DNA from: DASUPK01 sp963695675
GTDB lineage: Bacteria > Actinomycetota > Thermoleophilia > Solirubrobacterales > 70-9
DNA length: 64,000 nucleotides
Assembly (NCBI GenBank): GCA_963695675.1
Contig: CAVOGY010000007.1
Location: forward strand, 682,001-746,000
Reading direction: 5' to 3'
Below are positions 7,530 through 15,708 of this stretch, in pieces (within the stretch, counting starts at the first letter, position 1; each line of letters begins with the position of its first letter). A model generated the notes under the pieces. It ran no database searches, was not told the DNA's origin, and worked only from the letters and a program-made list of their open reading frames with translations. The position numbers and the translations under genes are program-made.

Positions 7530-8891
7530 CTACCCTCGGCGCGGCAGCGCGATCCAGACGTCCGCGCCGTCGTTGTGGCGGTTGGCGGCGTGAGCGCTGC
7601 CCCGGTGCGCCCGCGCGATCGCCTCCACGATCGCCAGGCCGAGCCCGGTCCCATCGCCGCCGCGGGCGGGATCCCCGCGGCTGAAGCGCTCGAAGGCACG
7701 ATCGATGAAGTCCGGAGCGAACCCCGGGCCGCGGTCCTCAACGTGAATCGCCACCTCCCTGTCCGACTCGCTGGCGCGGACTGTGATCTCCCCGCCGCCG
7801 TGCTCGATCGCGTTCTCGACCAGGTTGGTGAGCGCCTGCTCGAGGCGCAGCCGATCCCCCTCCACCGTCAGACCGTCAGACGACTCGATCACCAGCGAGC
7901 GCCCCGCGTCATCGATCCGGGCCGAGAAGCGCTCGCGCACGTCGCCGAGCAGCTCCGCGACGCCGACGCGCCTCAGGTCGAGGGCCAGCTTGCCCTCCTC
8001 CGAGCGGGCCAGGACGAGCAGGTCTTCGGCGAGCTGGATCAGGCGGTCGACCTCGACGATGGCTGAGGCGATCGCCGCCTGCATCTCCTCGGGCGTTTTC
8101 GCGTAACGGAGCGCCAACTCGAGCTCGGTCTTGTGCAGCGCCAGCGGCGTGCGCAGCTCGTGGCTCGCGTCGTCCACGAAAGCCCGCTCGCGCTCGATGG
8201 CGGTCTCGAGCCGACCGAGCATCTCGTTGAGCGTCTCCCCCAGCCTGTGGATCTCGTCGTCGGCGGCCGGCAGAGGAAGCCTCTGTTTCGGTTCGGCGGC
8301 CGAGATCGCCGCCGCCCGCTGCCGCATAGCCTCGACGGGCCGGAGCGCCCGCCCAGAGACCGCGTAACCCGCCAGGGAGGCAAGCAGCAGCGCGACCGGG
8401 CCCCCGATGAGGAGCAGCGTCCTCAGGTTGCGCAGCGACTCGTTGCGATCGTCGAGGGAGGCGGCGACGACCACCACGAAGGTGCGGCCGCGGGCGTGCG
8501 CCGGCCTGGCCAGCAGCCTGGCCTGGCCGGTGATGCTGCGGACGTGCGGCCGCGTGACGATGAAGGAGGCCTGCGATGCGCGGGCCGCCTCGGCGGGAGT
8601 GAGCTGCGGGTGATTGGCGAGCTGGTCGGTGGTCGCGTAGATGTCGCCGCCGCCGGTCAGGACCTGGGCGAAGCTCTCCTCTCGGCCGAGCAGGCTGGTC
8701 CTCTTGCTGAGGTCCTTCCGCGCGACCAGGGCCGCGATGTCGTCGCCATGCGAGCGCAGGCTCTGGTCGATCTGCTCGCTCAGCTCGGAGTCGAAGCGCG
8801 AGTAGACGAAATACCCGAGCGCCGCGAGGACGACTGCGCTCACCACCGCGAAGGCCAGGGTCACTCGGAGCCTGATCGGAATCCGGGTCAT
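7530..8891 (-). CDS. Two-component sensor histidine kinase
   Basis: A 453-residue membrane kinase starting at ATG 8891, which overlaps the response regulator stop by four bases. TM1 is about residues 9-30, followed by a sensor domain of some 125 residues, TM2 (158-179), and a HAMP domain. The phospho-acceptor is His244 in SHELRTP, with an N box (NLVENAIEHG, near 357-366), DRGPGF and GGDGTGLGL nucleotide-binding motifs. All catalytic boxes are intact. It should autophosphorylate and pass phosphate to the overlapping OmpR-type regulator. The signal is unknown. Confidence 0.95.
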   Translation of the reverse strand: MTRIPIRLRVTLAFAVVSAVVLAALGYFVYSRFDSELSEQIDQSLRSHGDDIAALVARKDLSKRTSLLGREESFAQVLTGGGDIYATTDQLANHPQLTPAEAARASQASFIVTRPHVRSITGQARLLARPAHARGRTFVVVVAASLDDRNESLRNLRTLLLIGGPVALLLASLAGYAVSGRALRPVEAMRQRAAAISAAEPKQRLPLPAADDEIHRLGETLNEMLGRLETAIERERAFVDDASHELRTPLALHKTELELALRYAKTPEEMQAAIASAIVEVDRLIQLAEDLLVLARSEEGKLALDLRRVGVAELLGDVRERFSARIDDAGRSLVIESSDGLTVEGDRLRLEQALTNLVENAIEHGGGEITVRASESDREVAIHVEDRGPGFAPDFIDRAFERFSRGDPARGGDGTGLGLAIVEAIARAHRGSAHAANRHNDGADVWIALPRRG

Positions 8892-9571
8892 CGGCTGCCG
8901 CCGTTCTCGCGCATCCGGTATCCCGCGCCCCGGACGGTCTGGATTGACTCCACCCCGAACGGCTTGTCGATCTTTCTCCGCAGCAGCCGTACGTACGAAT
9001 CGACGATGTTGGAGCGGTTCTCGTAGTCGTAGTCCCAAGCGTGCTCGAGCAACTGAAAGCGGGAGAGCACCTCGCCCGGGCGGCGCATGAAGACCTCCAG
9101 CACCGCGAACTCCTTGGCGGAGAGCTCGATCTCCTGGTCGCCCCGCCAGACCTGGTGCTTCGCCGGATCAAGGCGGAGGTCGCCGACGCGGAGCTCCGGG
9201 GAGCGCTCGCCGTTCGCTCGTCGGGCGAGAGCCCGCAACCGGGCGAGCAGCTCTGCGTAGGAAAAGGGCTTCACCAAGTAGTCGTCGGCCCCGGCGTCGA
9301 GGCCCGCGACGCGGTCCGGGACGCCGTCACGCGCGGTCAGCATCAGGATCGGCGACCAGACGCCGTCGTCGCGCAGGCGCCGGCAGACCTCGAAGCCGTC
9401 GATGCCCGGCAGCATCAGGTCGAGGACGATCGCGTCGTACTCCGTCGAGCCCGCCATCCAGAGGGCGTCCTCGCCCTTGGCGGCGATGTCGGCGGCCATC
9501 CCCTCCTGCCGCAGGCCCTTGCGGATCAGGCCGGCCATCTTGGCCTCGTCCTCGACGATCAGCACGCGCAT
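8888..9571 (-). CDS. OmpR/PhoB-family response regulator
   Basis: 227 residues. The receiver domain has the acidic pocket VEDE, phospho-acceptor Asp51 (IVLDLMLPG) and the conserved Lys in DDYLVKPF. The C-terminal winged helix (about 125-222) contains ELSAKEFAVL, the recognition region SNIVDSYVRLLRRK and the wing IQTVRGAGYRM. It is the first gene of a two-gene operon with the kinase. Tandem 11-bp repeats about 80 bases upstream look like its binding site. Confidence 0.96.
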   Translation of the reverse strand: MRVLIVEDEAKMAGLIRKGLRQEGMAADIAAKGEDALWMAGSTEYDAIVLDLMLPGIDGFEVCRRLRDDGVWSPILMLTARDGVPDRVAGLDAGADDYLVKPFSYAELLARLRALARRANGERSPELRVGDLRLDPAKHQVWRGDQEIELSAKEFAVLEVFMRRPGEVLSRFQLLEHAWDYDYENRSNIVDSYVRLLRRKIDKPFGVESIQTVRGAGYRMRENGGSR

Positions 9572-9647
9572 CTCGGCTCACCGAGATTGTCCCGCGAAGA
9601 TGAAAGCCGGATGAAAGACCGTGGACCATCCGTTCAGGTCTCGGGTT

Positions 9648-9669
9648 CCGTTCATGCGCCGTTCATGCG
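9648..9669. promoter_or_regulatory. Tandem 11-bp direct repeat, likely response-regulator operator
   Basis: CCGTTCATGCG occurs twice head to tail (9648-9658 and 9659-9669), with a third CCGTTCA at 9630. OmpR/PhoB-type regulators bind direct repeats with an 11-bp period, and the adjacent gene encodes such a regulator. The site lies between the regulator gene and the rightward ABC ATPase fragment and could control either. Confidence 0.55.
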
Positions 9670-9701
9670 GCCACGGCAGGCTCGACTCGCTCGATGTCCC
9701 C

Positions 9702-10079
9702 ATGAACGGCGGAACCACCACAGCAGCCGAGACCGTCCGGGTCGACCGGATCCGGAAGTCGTATGGCCCGGTGCTGGCGGTCGATGAGCTGAGCTTCAGC
9801 GGACACGCCGGCGAGGTGCTCGGCCTGCTGGGACCGAACGGCGCCGGCAAGACGACGGCGATCCGCGTTCTCACCACGATCCTGTCGCCCGACCAAGGCG
9901 AGTTCGCGATCGCGGGCACCCCCCACACCGAGCCGACCGTCAGTCCCGCGCTCGTCGCGCACGTCACCGAGCAGAGGAATGTCAATCCCCAGGGCGTGCT
10001 GCCGCTGGCTCTCGGCATTCCCGCCATCGTCGCGGCGGCGATGGGAGCGGTGCGACTGAGGGCACGCAGAGGGGCCTAG
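9702..10079 (+). pseudogene. Truncated ABC transporter ATPase (DrrA type) with an unrelated hydrophobic tail
   Basis: 125 residues from ATG 9702. The N-terminal 75 residues are a normal drug-export-type ATPase start: RIRKSYGPVLAVDELSF, Walker A GPNGAGKTT, and TTILSPDQGEFAIAG. The sequence then jumps from SPALVAHVTEQRNVN into a hydrophobic end (LPLALGIPAIVAAAMGAV) and stops. The Q loop, ABC signature, Walker B and H loop are all absent, so it cannot hydrolyse ATP alone. The simplest explanation is an internal deletion that fused an ATPase start to the end of a membrane protein gene. Confidence 0.7.
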
Positions 10080-10099
10080 GCGTCCGACCGGGCCCGACT

Positions 10100-10261
10100 T
10101 CAGTGGCGCGCGAGCCAGAAGGCCCAGCCGACCAGCACCGCCGCGCCGAACACCATCAGGAGGCTCGCGGCGATGGCGCCGTGCATGAGCGAGCTGAGCG
10201 CAAACAACATGCAGATGAATCCGCCCCACGCGCTCAATGCCCAGACCGGTCGTTGGCGCAT
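10100..10261 (-). CDS. Small two-helix membrane protein
   Basis: 53 residues, ATG at 10261: MRQRPVWALSAWGGF, then a hydrophobic stretch through LFALSSLMHG and a second helix ending WAFWLARH. Two transmembrane helices with a short loop are predicted. Eleven bases separate it from the small gene upstream on the same strand, suggesting a two-gene unit. Family unknown. Confidence 0.45.
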   Translation of the reverse strand: MRQRPVWALSAWGGFICMLFALSSLMHGAIAASLLMVFGAAVLVGWAFWLARH

Positions 10262-10272
10262 GCGTTCCGCCG

Positions 10273-10407
10273 CTACGCGGTCTCCTCCATGGTGAGCTCA
10301 GGGTCGTCGCGCCGAGTAAATCCCACGTGAAAGCACACCGCCGTCGGCGCCTCTTGTCCCCTACCGGACGGCAGAAGGGGCCGCACCAGCTTGGACAGAC
10401 CGGCCAT
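10273..10407 (-). CDS. Small hypothetical protein
   Basis: 44 residues from ATG 10407, with GGAGAG seven bases upstream. It reads MAGLSKLVRPLLPSG, then a polar C terminus ending DDPELTMEETA. No domain recognised. The good ribosome binding site and the adjacent downstream small membrane protein support a real gene. A longer frame to 10620 would overlap the methyltransferase start and has poor composition. Confidence 0.4.
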   Translation of the reverse strand: MAGLSKLVRPLLPSGRGQEAPTAVCFHVGFTRRDDPELTMEETA

Positions 10408-10604
10408 TGCAAGTCTCTCCGCGCTCGTGGGAGGGTGCAGAGGGTGATCGCCGCACGCGGGGCTGAGAGGGCGGGTGGCGATCGTCGGGGGAACCGGGCC
10501 GGCCCTCGCGGCAGCGCTATCTGGCCGCTGTCGCGGGCGCTGGCCACCGGGGCCCCGGCGAGATAGTCTCGGCGCTGCGCTAGAGACCGAGAGGGGAGAA
10601 GACG

Positions 10605-11465
10605 ATGGAGGCGAAGCCAATTGACGCGGGCGAGTTCCGCGAGAAGCAGCGAGACCAGTGGAACGGCGTGGCCGCCGGATGGGACAAGTGGTCCGAGCGG
10701 ATCGACAGGGACGCGGGCGTGGTCAGCGAGCGCCTGGTCGAGATGGCCGGAATCAAGGAGGGCGACCGCGTCCTCGACGTCGCCGCCGGCTACGGTGAAC
10801 CGTCGCTGACCGCGGCGCGAAAGGTCGGCCCGGACGGGAGCGTGATGGCGACTGACATCTCGTCCGAGATGCTCGGCTTCGGCCGGCAGCGGGCGGCCTC
10901 CGCGGGTGTGGAGAACATCGAGTTCGTGCAGTCGGATGCCTTCTCGCTTGACCTCCCGGCCGAGAGCTTCGACGCCGCCGTTTCCCGCTGGGGAATCATC
11001 TTCGAGCCCGACGGCGAGGGCGCCGCGGAGCACATCCGGGGCTTCCTGAAGCCGGGCGGACGTTTCGCGATCAGCTCTTGGGGACCGCCCGAGCGGGTGC
11101 CGTTCCTCGCGATCGCGATGAAGACCGCGATGGAGAAGCTCGACGTCCCGCCGCCCCCACCTGGCACCCCAGGGCCGCTCTCGCGCCCGACCGAGGAGGC
11201 GCTCGCCGGCCTGCTGGAGGGCGGCGGGTTCTCAGGGGTGGAGGTCCAGGAGCTCGAGCTCACCTTCGAGTTCGAGTCCCCGGACCAGTACACCGAGTTC
11301 ACCAGAGACATGGCCGCGCCGATCAGCGCGATGATCGCGGCACATCCGGAGGACGTTCAGAGGGAGACCTGGGACGCCATCACCGATGCCGTTCGCGAAG
11401 CGTCGGGCGGAGACGGTCAGGTCGAGCTCACGAACCTGGTCCTGGTCGCCGCCGGGCAGGCGTAG
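10605..11465 (+). CDS. Class I SAM-dependent methyltransferase
   Basis: 286 residues, ATG 10605 with GAGGGGAG upstream. The Rossmann-type SAM site is clear: motif I VLDVAAGYGEPSL (near 57-69), an acidic residue in ATDISSEML, then FVQSDAFSLDLP and a motif IV-like FDAAVSRWGI. The C-terminal region binds substrate and ends in a beta strand (LTNLVLVAAG). It resembles UbiE/Methyltransf_11 enzymes acting on small molecules. The substrate is unknown. The cupin remnant starts directly after the stop. Confidence 0.85.
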   Translation: MEAKPIDAGEFREKQRDQWNGVAAGWDKWSERIDRDAGVVSERLVEMAGIKEGDRVLDVAAGYGEPSLTAARKVGPDGSVMATDISSEMLGFGRQRAASAGVENIEFVQSDAFSLDLPAESFDAAVSRWGIIFEPDGEGAAEHIRGFLKPGGRFAISSWGPPERVPFLAIAMKTAMEKLDVPPPPPGTPGPLSRPTEEALAGLLEGGGFSGVEVQELELTFEFESPDQYTEFTRDMAAPISAMIAAHPEDVQRETWDAITDAVREASGGDGQVELTNLVLVAAGQA

Positions 11466-11985
11466 GCTCCAGGGGTCGCAACCCACCAGCTCGAGACCCA
11501 CAAGTTCGAGGACGACGGCGGGATCCCCAACTCGCCCCTGCCGGTCCTGATCTACCACGAGGTCGAGGCGGCCCGGGACGCGGACGACTGCGAGGAGCTG
11601 CTCGCCTCCAACGGCTGGCTGCCCGATTGGCGGGACGGGATCTTCTCCTTCCACCACTTCCACTCGATCACCCACGAGGCGCTGGGCATCGTCGGCGGAA
11701 CGGCGACGGTCATGCTCGGCGGCCCGAGCGGGCAGAGCTTCGAGATCGGGCAGGGCGACGTGCTCGTGCTGCCGGCGGGGATCGGGTCATTGCAACCAGG
11801 GCTCGAGCGCCGACCTGCTCGTGATCGGCGCCTACCCGAACGGGATGCCCTGGGACATCCGCCGAGGCGATCCGGCAGAGCACGACGAGGCGATCGCCAA
11901 CATCAGGGCCGTGCCCCTCCCCGACGCGGACCCCGTCGAGGGCCCGCACGGCCCGCTCACCGAGCTCTGGCGTCAGCCGGGTTGA
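11466..11985 (+). pseudogene. YjlB-like cupin gene, frameshifted and without a standard start
   Basis: The frame directly after the methyltransferase stop encodes THQLETHKFED, then IFSFHHFHSITHEALG and VLVLPAGIG, typical of YjlB-type cupins. At 11784-11786 one extra G shifts the frame; reading on in the next frame gives HCNQGSSADLLVIGAYPNGM and a normal end ELWRQPG at 11985. There is also no ATG, GTG or TTG between the preceding stop and the domain; GTC stands where a GTG would be expected. Either the gene is decayed or the sequence has local errors. The reconstructed metal-binding His residues (HHFHS, GHCN) are present. Confidence 0.7.
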
Positions 11986-12359
11986 TGCGCTGGATCGTGG
12001 ACGCGATGAACGTGATCGGCACGAGGCCCGACGGCTGGTGGAAGGACCGGCACGGTGCGATGGAACGCCTGGTCGATCGGCTCGAGCGCTGGGCCGACTC
12101 GAGCGGCGAGCAGGTGACCGTCGTCTTTGAGCGCCCGCCGAAGCCGCCGATCTCATCCTCGGTCATCGAGATCGCGCACGCGCCGCGACCGGGCCCGAAC
12201 GCGGCCGACCAGGAGATCGTCCGCCGGCTCCAGGATGACCCCCGCCCGGCCGAGGTCCGGGTGGTCACCTCCGACCGAGCGCTGGCCGACCAGGTCCGTG
12301 CGCTCGGCGCGGGCGTCGAGCCCGCCGAGCCCTTCAGGCGGCAGATCGAGGACGCCTAG
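11985..12359 (+). CDS. NYN-domain (YacP/Rae1-like) ribonuclease
   Basis: 124 residues from ATG 11985, overlapping the cupin stop by one base. It starts RWIVDAMNVIG, the first acidic motif of PIN-like NYN domains, followed by a helix (AMERLVDRLERWA), VTVVFERPPK, an acidic NAADQEIVRRL and VVTSDRALADQVRALG. These match the YacP family of small ribonucleases, which use three or four acidic residues for metal binding. In Bacillus the relative Rae1 cuts mRNA at the ribosome; whether this protein does is unknown. Confidence 0.8.
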   Translation: MRWIVDAMNVIGTRPDGWWKDRHGAMERLVDRLERWADSSGEQVTVVFERPPKPPISSSVIEIAHAPRPGPNAADQEIVRRLQDDPRPAEVRVVTSDRALADQVRALGAGVEPAEPFRRQIEDA

Positions 12360-12365
12360 CTCTGC

Positions 12366-13208
12366 CTACGTGAAGCGCTTGACGAAGTCGAGCGCCTTCT
12401 GCGCGACCTCGCGCCAGCCGCTGTCGATCGTCAAGGAATGGCCGCGGTTCGGGATCTTCACGATCTCCGTCACTGCCTCGTTGTGCCTCTGTCGCTTGTA
12501 GGCGCCGTTGGCGATCGCCCAGGGCACCGTGTGGTCCTTCTCGCCGTCGATGATCAGGAGCGGTCCGCGCCTGGGGTTCTTCGGATCGACCTTGGCCTCG
12601 GTCCAGGGATTGACGTTGGCGTTCGCCATCTGCATCAGGGCGACTCCCGGCCCGGCCACGTGGAACTCGTCGTAGAGCCGCTTCGCCTCGTCATCCGACT
12701 CGATTGCGTTCGTCCAGCCGTATCTGAACTGGTCGAAGCTGAGGGTGATCGCGCGGCGGCGATTGAGCGGATTGATCAGGATCGGCGCCGATACCCTGAG
12801 CGTGGAGATGGGCAGGGGCAGGACGCCGCGGAACGGGCCGGGATCGATCGCCACCGTCGCGGCGGACAAGCCCCGGTCAGCGATCATCTGGGCGAGCAGT
12901 CCACCCGTCGAGTGACCCATAACGGCGGGCTTCTTGTCGAGCTTGTCGATCACCTCAGCCGTGTGGTCCGCGACCTGCGTCAGCGTCTTCCCGGCGAGGA
13001 CATCCGGGTTCTGCCTCGCCTCCTCGACGGTCTCCGGGTCGTCGGGCCAGTCCGGAGTCAGGCCCGCATAGCCCTCTTGCTCGAAGTACTCCACCCAGTT
13101 GTCCCAGCTGCTCGGCAAGAGCCAGAGTCCGTGGATGAAGACGATCGGTGTGTTGCCGCTCGCATTGGCCTTCTCGATCTGCTGGGACTCGCGCTCGCTG
13201 ATCGCCAT
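12366..13208 (-). CDS. Alpha/beta-fold hydrolase
   Basis: 280 residues. The start at 13208 (MAISERESQQ) has GAGGGGAG upstream; longer in-frame starts run towards or into the tmRNA gene and are rejected. Motifs: oxyanion-hole region PIVFIHGLWLLPSSW, nucleophile elbow GHSTGG, a late Asp in IIDGEKDHTVPW and catalytic His in NRGHSLTID. The substrate is unknown; such enzymes include esterases and haloperoxidase-like hydrolases. It converges with the NYN gene with only six bases between. Confidence 0.85.
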   Translation of the reverse strand: MAISERESQQIEKANASGNTPIVFIHGLWLLPSSWDNWVEYFEQEGYAGLTPDWPDDPETVEEARQNPDVLAGKTLTQVADHTAEVIDKLDKKPAVMGHSTGGLLAQMIADRGLSAATVAIDPGPFRGVLPLPISTLRVSAPILINPLNRRRAITLSFDQFRYGWTNAIESDDEAKRLYDEFHVAGPGVALMQMANANVNPWTEAKVDPKNPRRGPLLIIDGEKDHTVPWAIANGAYKRQRHNEAVTEIVKIPNRGHSLTIDSGWREVAQKALDFVKRFT

Positions 13209-13276
13209 GCGACCGACTCCCCTCGTTGTTTCGGCCATCCTGGCCGCGTCGTTCGAGCCTACCCATCCGGTGGAAA

Positions 13277-13637
13277 TGGAGCCGGCCGGTTTCGAACCGG
13301 CGTCCTCGGCCACGAGCGATCGGCTTCTACAGGCATAGCCGGCGCTTTGTTCTCGCCCTTCGACCTCTGCAGCCGGCGAGAGATGCCGGAGGGCCAAGTC
13401 CCTTCGATTTCCCCGGGCGGTCGGGACGGGCCGACCGGGTGAGCCCGATTCTGACGCCGGGATCCCACCCCTCGGGCTCGGGTGGGCCGACGCTCACTGC
13501 CTAGCTTCTAACTAAGCGGCGAGGGCGAACTCATGGTCCGCACGTATTGGTTGGTCCAGGTGTTTAACGAGGCCTCCTGGAACCTCGACCTGCAACCTGA
13601 TCGCACGGATGACCAAGTCGAATCCAATTTCGGCCCC
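13277..13637 (-). ncRNA. ssrA: Transfer-messenger RNA (tmRNA)
   Basis: The leftward transcript starts GGGGCCGAAATTGGATTCGAC, the canonical tmRNA 5' end, and ends GCCGGTTCGAAACCGGC then CGGCTCCA. The 5' GGGGCCG pairs fully (one G-U) with the 3' CGGCTCC to form the acceptor stem, and the T arm has the loop TTCGAAA. The tag frame (13541-13512) reads ADHEFALAA then TAG, with the ALAA degron end and a GCG resume codon preceded by UACGU. The CCA is not encoded (TTT follows the discriminator). Length is about 361 bases, normal for the family. It rescues stalled ribosomes with SmpB, whose gene lies at 19148-19630. Confidence 0.95.
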
Positions 13638-13673
13638 GTGCTATGTGCGCATAAATGGTAGCCGCGTGCCCGT

Positions 13674-14564
13674 TCAGCGGCCAGCGGCCCGCCTCGGCGC
13701 GCTGGCCAGATAGCTCGCGGCCATGTCCTTCTCGCCGTGCCCTCGCGCCGCCTCACGGAGCTGGGCGCGGATCGCCTCCAGCATCGGCAGGTCCAGGTCG
13801 TGGCGCTCCATTGCCTCGAGCACGAGATCGGCGTCCTTTGCCGCGAGGCCGAGCTTGAAGGACGGATCGAAGTTGCGCTCGACCATCATCTGCCCCTTCA
13901 TCTGTGCGTAGGGGTTGTCGATCGGGCTACCCGAGATCGCCTCGAGGAATTGCGACGGGTCGACGTCGATGCCCTCCGCGAAGGAGATCGTCTCCGCGAG
14001 CCCCTCGACCAGTGAGAGCAGCCACGAGTTGATCACCAGCTTCATGCGCGTGCCCGCACCGGCCTTGCCGAGCCAGAGCGTCTTCTGGCCGATCGCATCG
14101 AAGATCGGCCGGCAGCGCTCGTGAACCTCCTCGGGCCCAGACGCGAGCACCGTGAGCTTGCCTTCCTCGGCGGGCTTCTTGGTGCCGACGACCGGCACGT
14201 CGACCAGCACCAGGTCGTGCTCATCCGCGAGGGTCGCGCAGCGCTCGGTACCGCCGATTCCGATCGTGCTCATCTGCAGCCAGATTGCGCCTGCCGGCGC
14301 CCCGGCGAGCGCTCCGTCAGAGCCCTCCATGGTGGAGATCACGGCGTCGGCGTCACTGAGAATCGTCAGGATGATCGAGGCGCCGGAAGCGGCCGCCGCC
14401 GGAGTCTCGGCGACCTCGACCCCGTGCTCGCTGAGCGGCTCGGCCTTCTCGAGCGAGCGGTTCCAGACCCTCACCTCCATTCCGGCCCAGGCAATGTGGC
14501 GCGCGATCGGCCGACCCATCGTCCCCCCGGCCCCGAGCACAGCCACCTTCGCACTGGCGTTCAT
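13674..14564 (-). CDS. NAD(P)-dependent beta-hydroxyacid dehydrogenase (3-hydroxyisobutyrate dehydrogenase family)
   Basis: 296 residues. The N-terminal Rossmann fold starts VAVLGAGGTMGRPIARH (GxGxxG), and VWNRS probably sets NADP preference. The substrate signature appears as LVDVPVVGTKKPAEEGKL, and the catalytic Lys lies in GAGTRMKLVINSWL. The C-terminal all-helical domain ends near MERHDLDLPMLEAI. The family reduces or oxidises short beta-hydroxyacids, and the exact substrate cannot be read from sequence. It stands alone between tmRNA and the lipase. Confidence 0.9.
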   Translation of the reverse strand: MNASAKVAVLGAGGTMGRPIARHIAWAGMEVRVWNRSLEKAEPLSEHGVEVAETPAAAASGASIILTILSDADAVISTMEGSDGALAGAPAGAIWLQMSTIGIGGTERCATLADEHDLVLVDVPVVGTKKPAEEGKLTVLASGPEEVHERCRPIFDAIGQKTLWLGKAGAGTRMKLVINSWLLSLVEGLAETISFAEGIDVDPSQFLEAISGSPIDNPYAQMKGQMMVERNFDPSFKLGLAAKDADLVLEAMERHDLDLPMLEAIRAQLREAARGHGEKDMAASYLASAPRRAAGR

Positions 14565-14591
14565 CGCCAGCGGACTACCCGCTACCGCTTC

Positions 14592-15611
14592 TTATGACGC
14601 TTCTGCCGCGCTCGCCGGACAGCTGGCGGTCACGTAGCACCTGAGCGGCGGCTCCGCCGGGCTGGGCGGGTGGGTGAAGATGTTCGTGAGGTCGTCCGCG
14701 AGCGTGGAAGCCGCATCGGTCGGGAAGGTCACCGGGTTGACGCCGGGCATCAGAGGCTGCGAGCAGACCGCGGTGGCATCGAGCCGCGAAGGATCAGCCG
14801 GGCCGGGGTGAGTCAGCGCGTCGATGGCAAGCGCATATGCGGTGTTGTCCGCCGTACCAAGGCCGTTGTGCTCCGTGAAATCCAGCGGGCAGACATCCTG
14901 GATTGACACGTTGGTGATCGCACCGCCGCCGCCGTGAAGCGAGGAGCTGCCGGTGTCGTCGGAGTTCGGCGTCACCACCTCATCGGTCTTCGTGTAGACG
15001 ACCGTGTAGGAGATCCCAGGGAACGTCTCCTGGTAGGAGTTGAGCGCCTTGATGAACTCAGAGTCGTCCCGCTGTTGCCAGACTGCCGGCGCGCAGCCGT
15101 TTGTGCAGGTGAACCGGGCGCTGCTGGTTCCGTGATTGCTCGGCGCGAGGCCGATCTGATCGTCCACCATCGAGCGCGTGTCCGGCCAGAAGCGGAGCGC
15201 CCAGCGCGGCACCATCCCGCCCTGGCTGTGGCCGATGATCGAGATCCTCCGCCCGGCCCGCGTGTACATCGTCCGGATCGCGTTGACTATGTACTCGCCG
15301 GCGTCCTGGATATCGCCGAGGGCGTTGTCAGGCAGGGTTACGGCGCACCAGGGGATACCGAGCTTGTTGAGGGAGGGCTCCCAGTTCCATCCGAAGTTAC
15401 GTGGCGGGCTGCTGCCGGTGCCCGGGACGAGCAGGACCGGGGTCGGACCGGCCGCCAGATTCCCGTTGCACTGCAGGGCCGCGTCGAGCTCTGCCTGCGG
15501 GACGCTCAGCGGCGGACCCGGACTGTCCACCGGCGCATAGGTGATCGCGCCCGCCGTCGCAGGTAGCGCGAGGGCCGCCATCAGCACGCCTGCCGCAAGT
15601 GCTCTCCTCAC
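14592..15611 (-). CDS. Secreted lipase-like alpha/beta hydrolase
   Basis: 339 residues from GTG 15611, which puts a signal peptide at the very N terminus (VRRALAAGVLMAALALPA, cleavage near TAGA). A longer frame to 15740 overlaps the divergent gene and lacks a better site. Mature motifs: PVLLVPGTGSSPPRNFGWNW (oxyanion region), nucleophile elbow GHSQGGM, then LAPSNHGT, several Cys pairs (CTNGCAP, DVCPLDF, RCYVTASC) and a conserved His in FTEHNGLG. This matches Candida antarctica lipase B-like and actinomycete extracellular lipases. It probably hydrolyses lipids or esters outside the cell. Confidence 0.85.
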   Translation of the reverse strand: MRRALAAGVLMAALALPATAGAITYAPVDSPGPPLSVPQAELDAALQCNGNLAAGPTPVLLVPGTGSSPPRNFGWNWEPSLNKLGIPWCAVTLPDNALGDIQDAGEYIVNAIRTMYTRAGRRISIIGHSQGGMVPRWALRFWPDTRSMVDDQIGLAPSNHGTSSARFTCTNGCAPAVWQQRDDSEFIKALNSYQETFPGISYTVVYTKTDEVVTPNSDDTGSSSLHGGGGAITNVSIQDVCPLDFTEHNGLGTADNTAYALAIDALTHPGPADPSRLDATAVCSQPLMPGVNPVTFPTDAASTLADDLTNIFTHPPSPAEPPLRCYVTASCPASAAEAS

Positions 15612-15708
15612 GGCGGAGACCGTACCAATTCTTAGGTAGGCGGCGAGGCAGGTCCCCCCTCTGTCTCGTGAGGCAATCTTGAGGGGCGGCGCTACCGTTG
15701 ATCTCGCC

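Noticed and set aside
8133..9026. Long rightward frame antisense to the histidine kinase
   Set aside because: The kinase on the minus strand has every catalytic motif; the plus frame has none.
13277..13360. A tRNA gene on the minus strand
   Set aside because: The T arm and acceptor look like a tRNA 3' half, but the 5' half pairs 350 bases away and a tag frame lies between, so it is tmRNA.
13099..13756. Several open frames over 13.1-13.7 kb, one with a GFEPASS motif
   Set aside because: The motif is the antisense translation of the tmRNA T arm; the frames overlap the tmRNA and have no domain.
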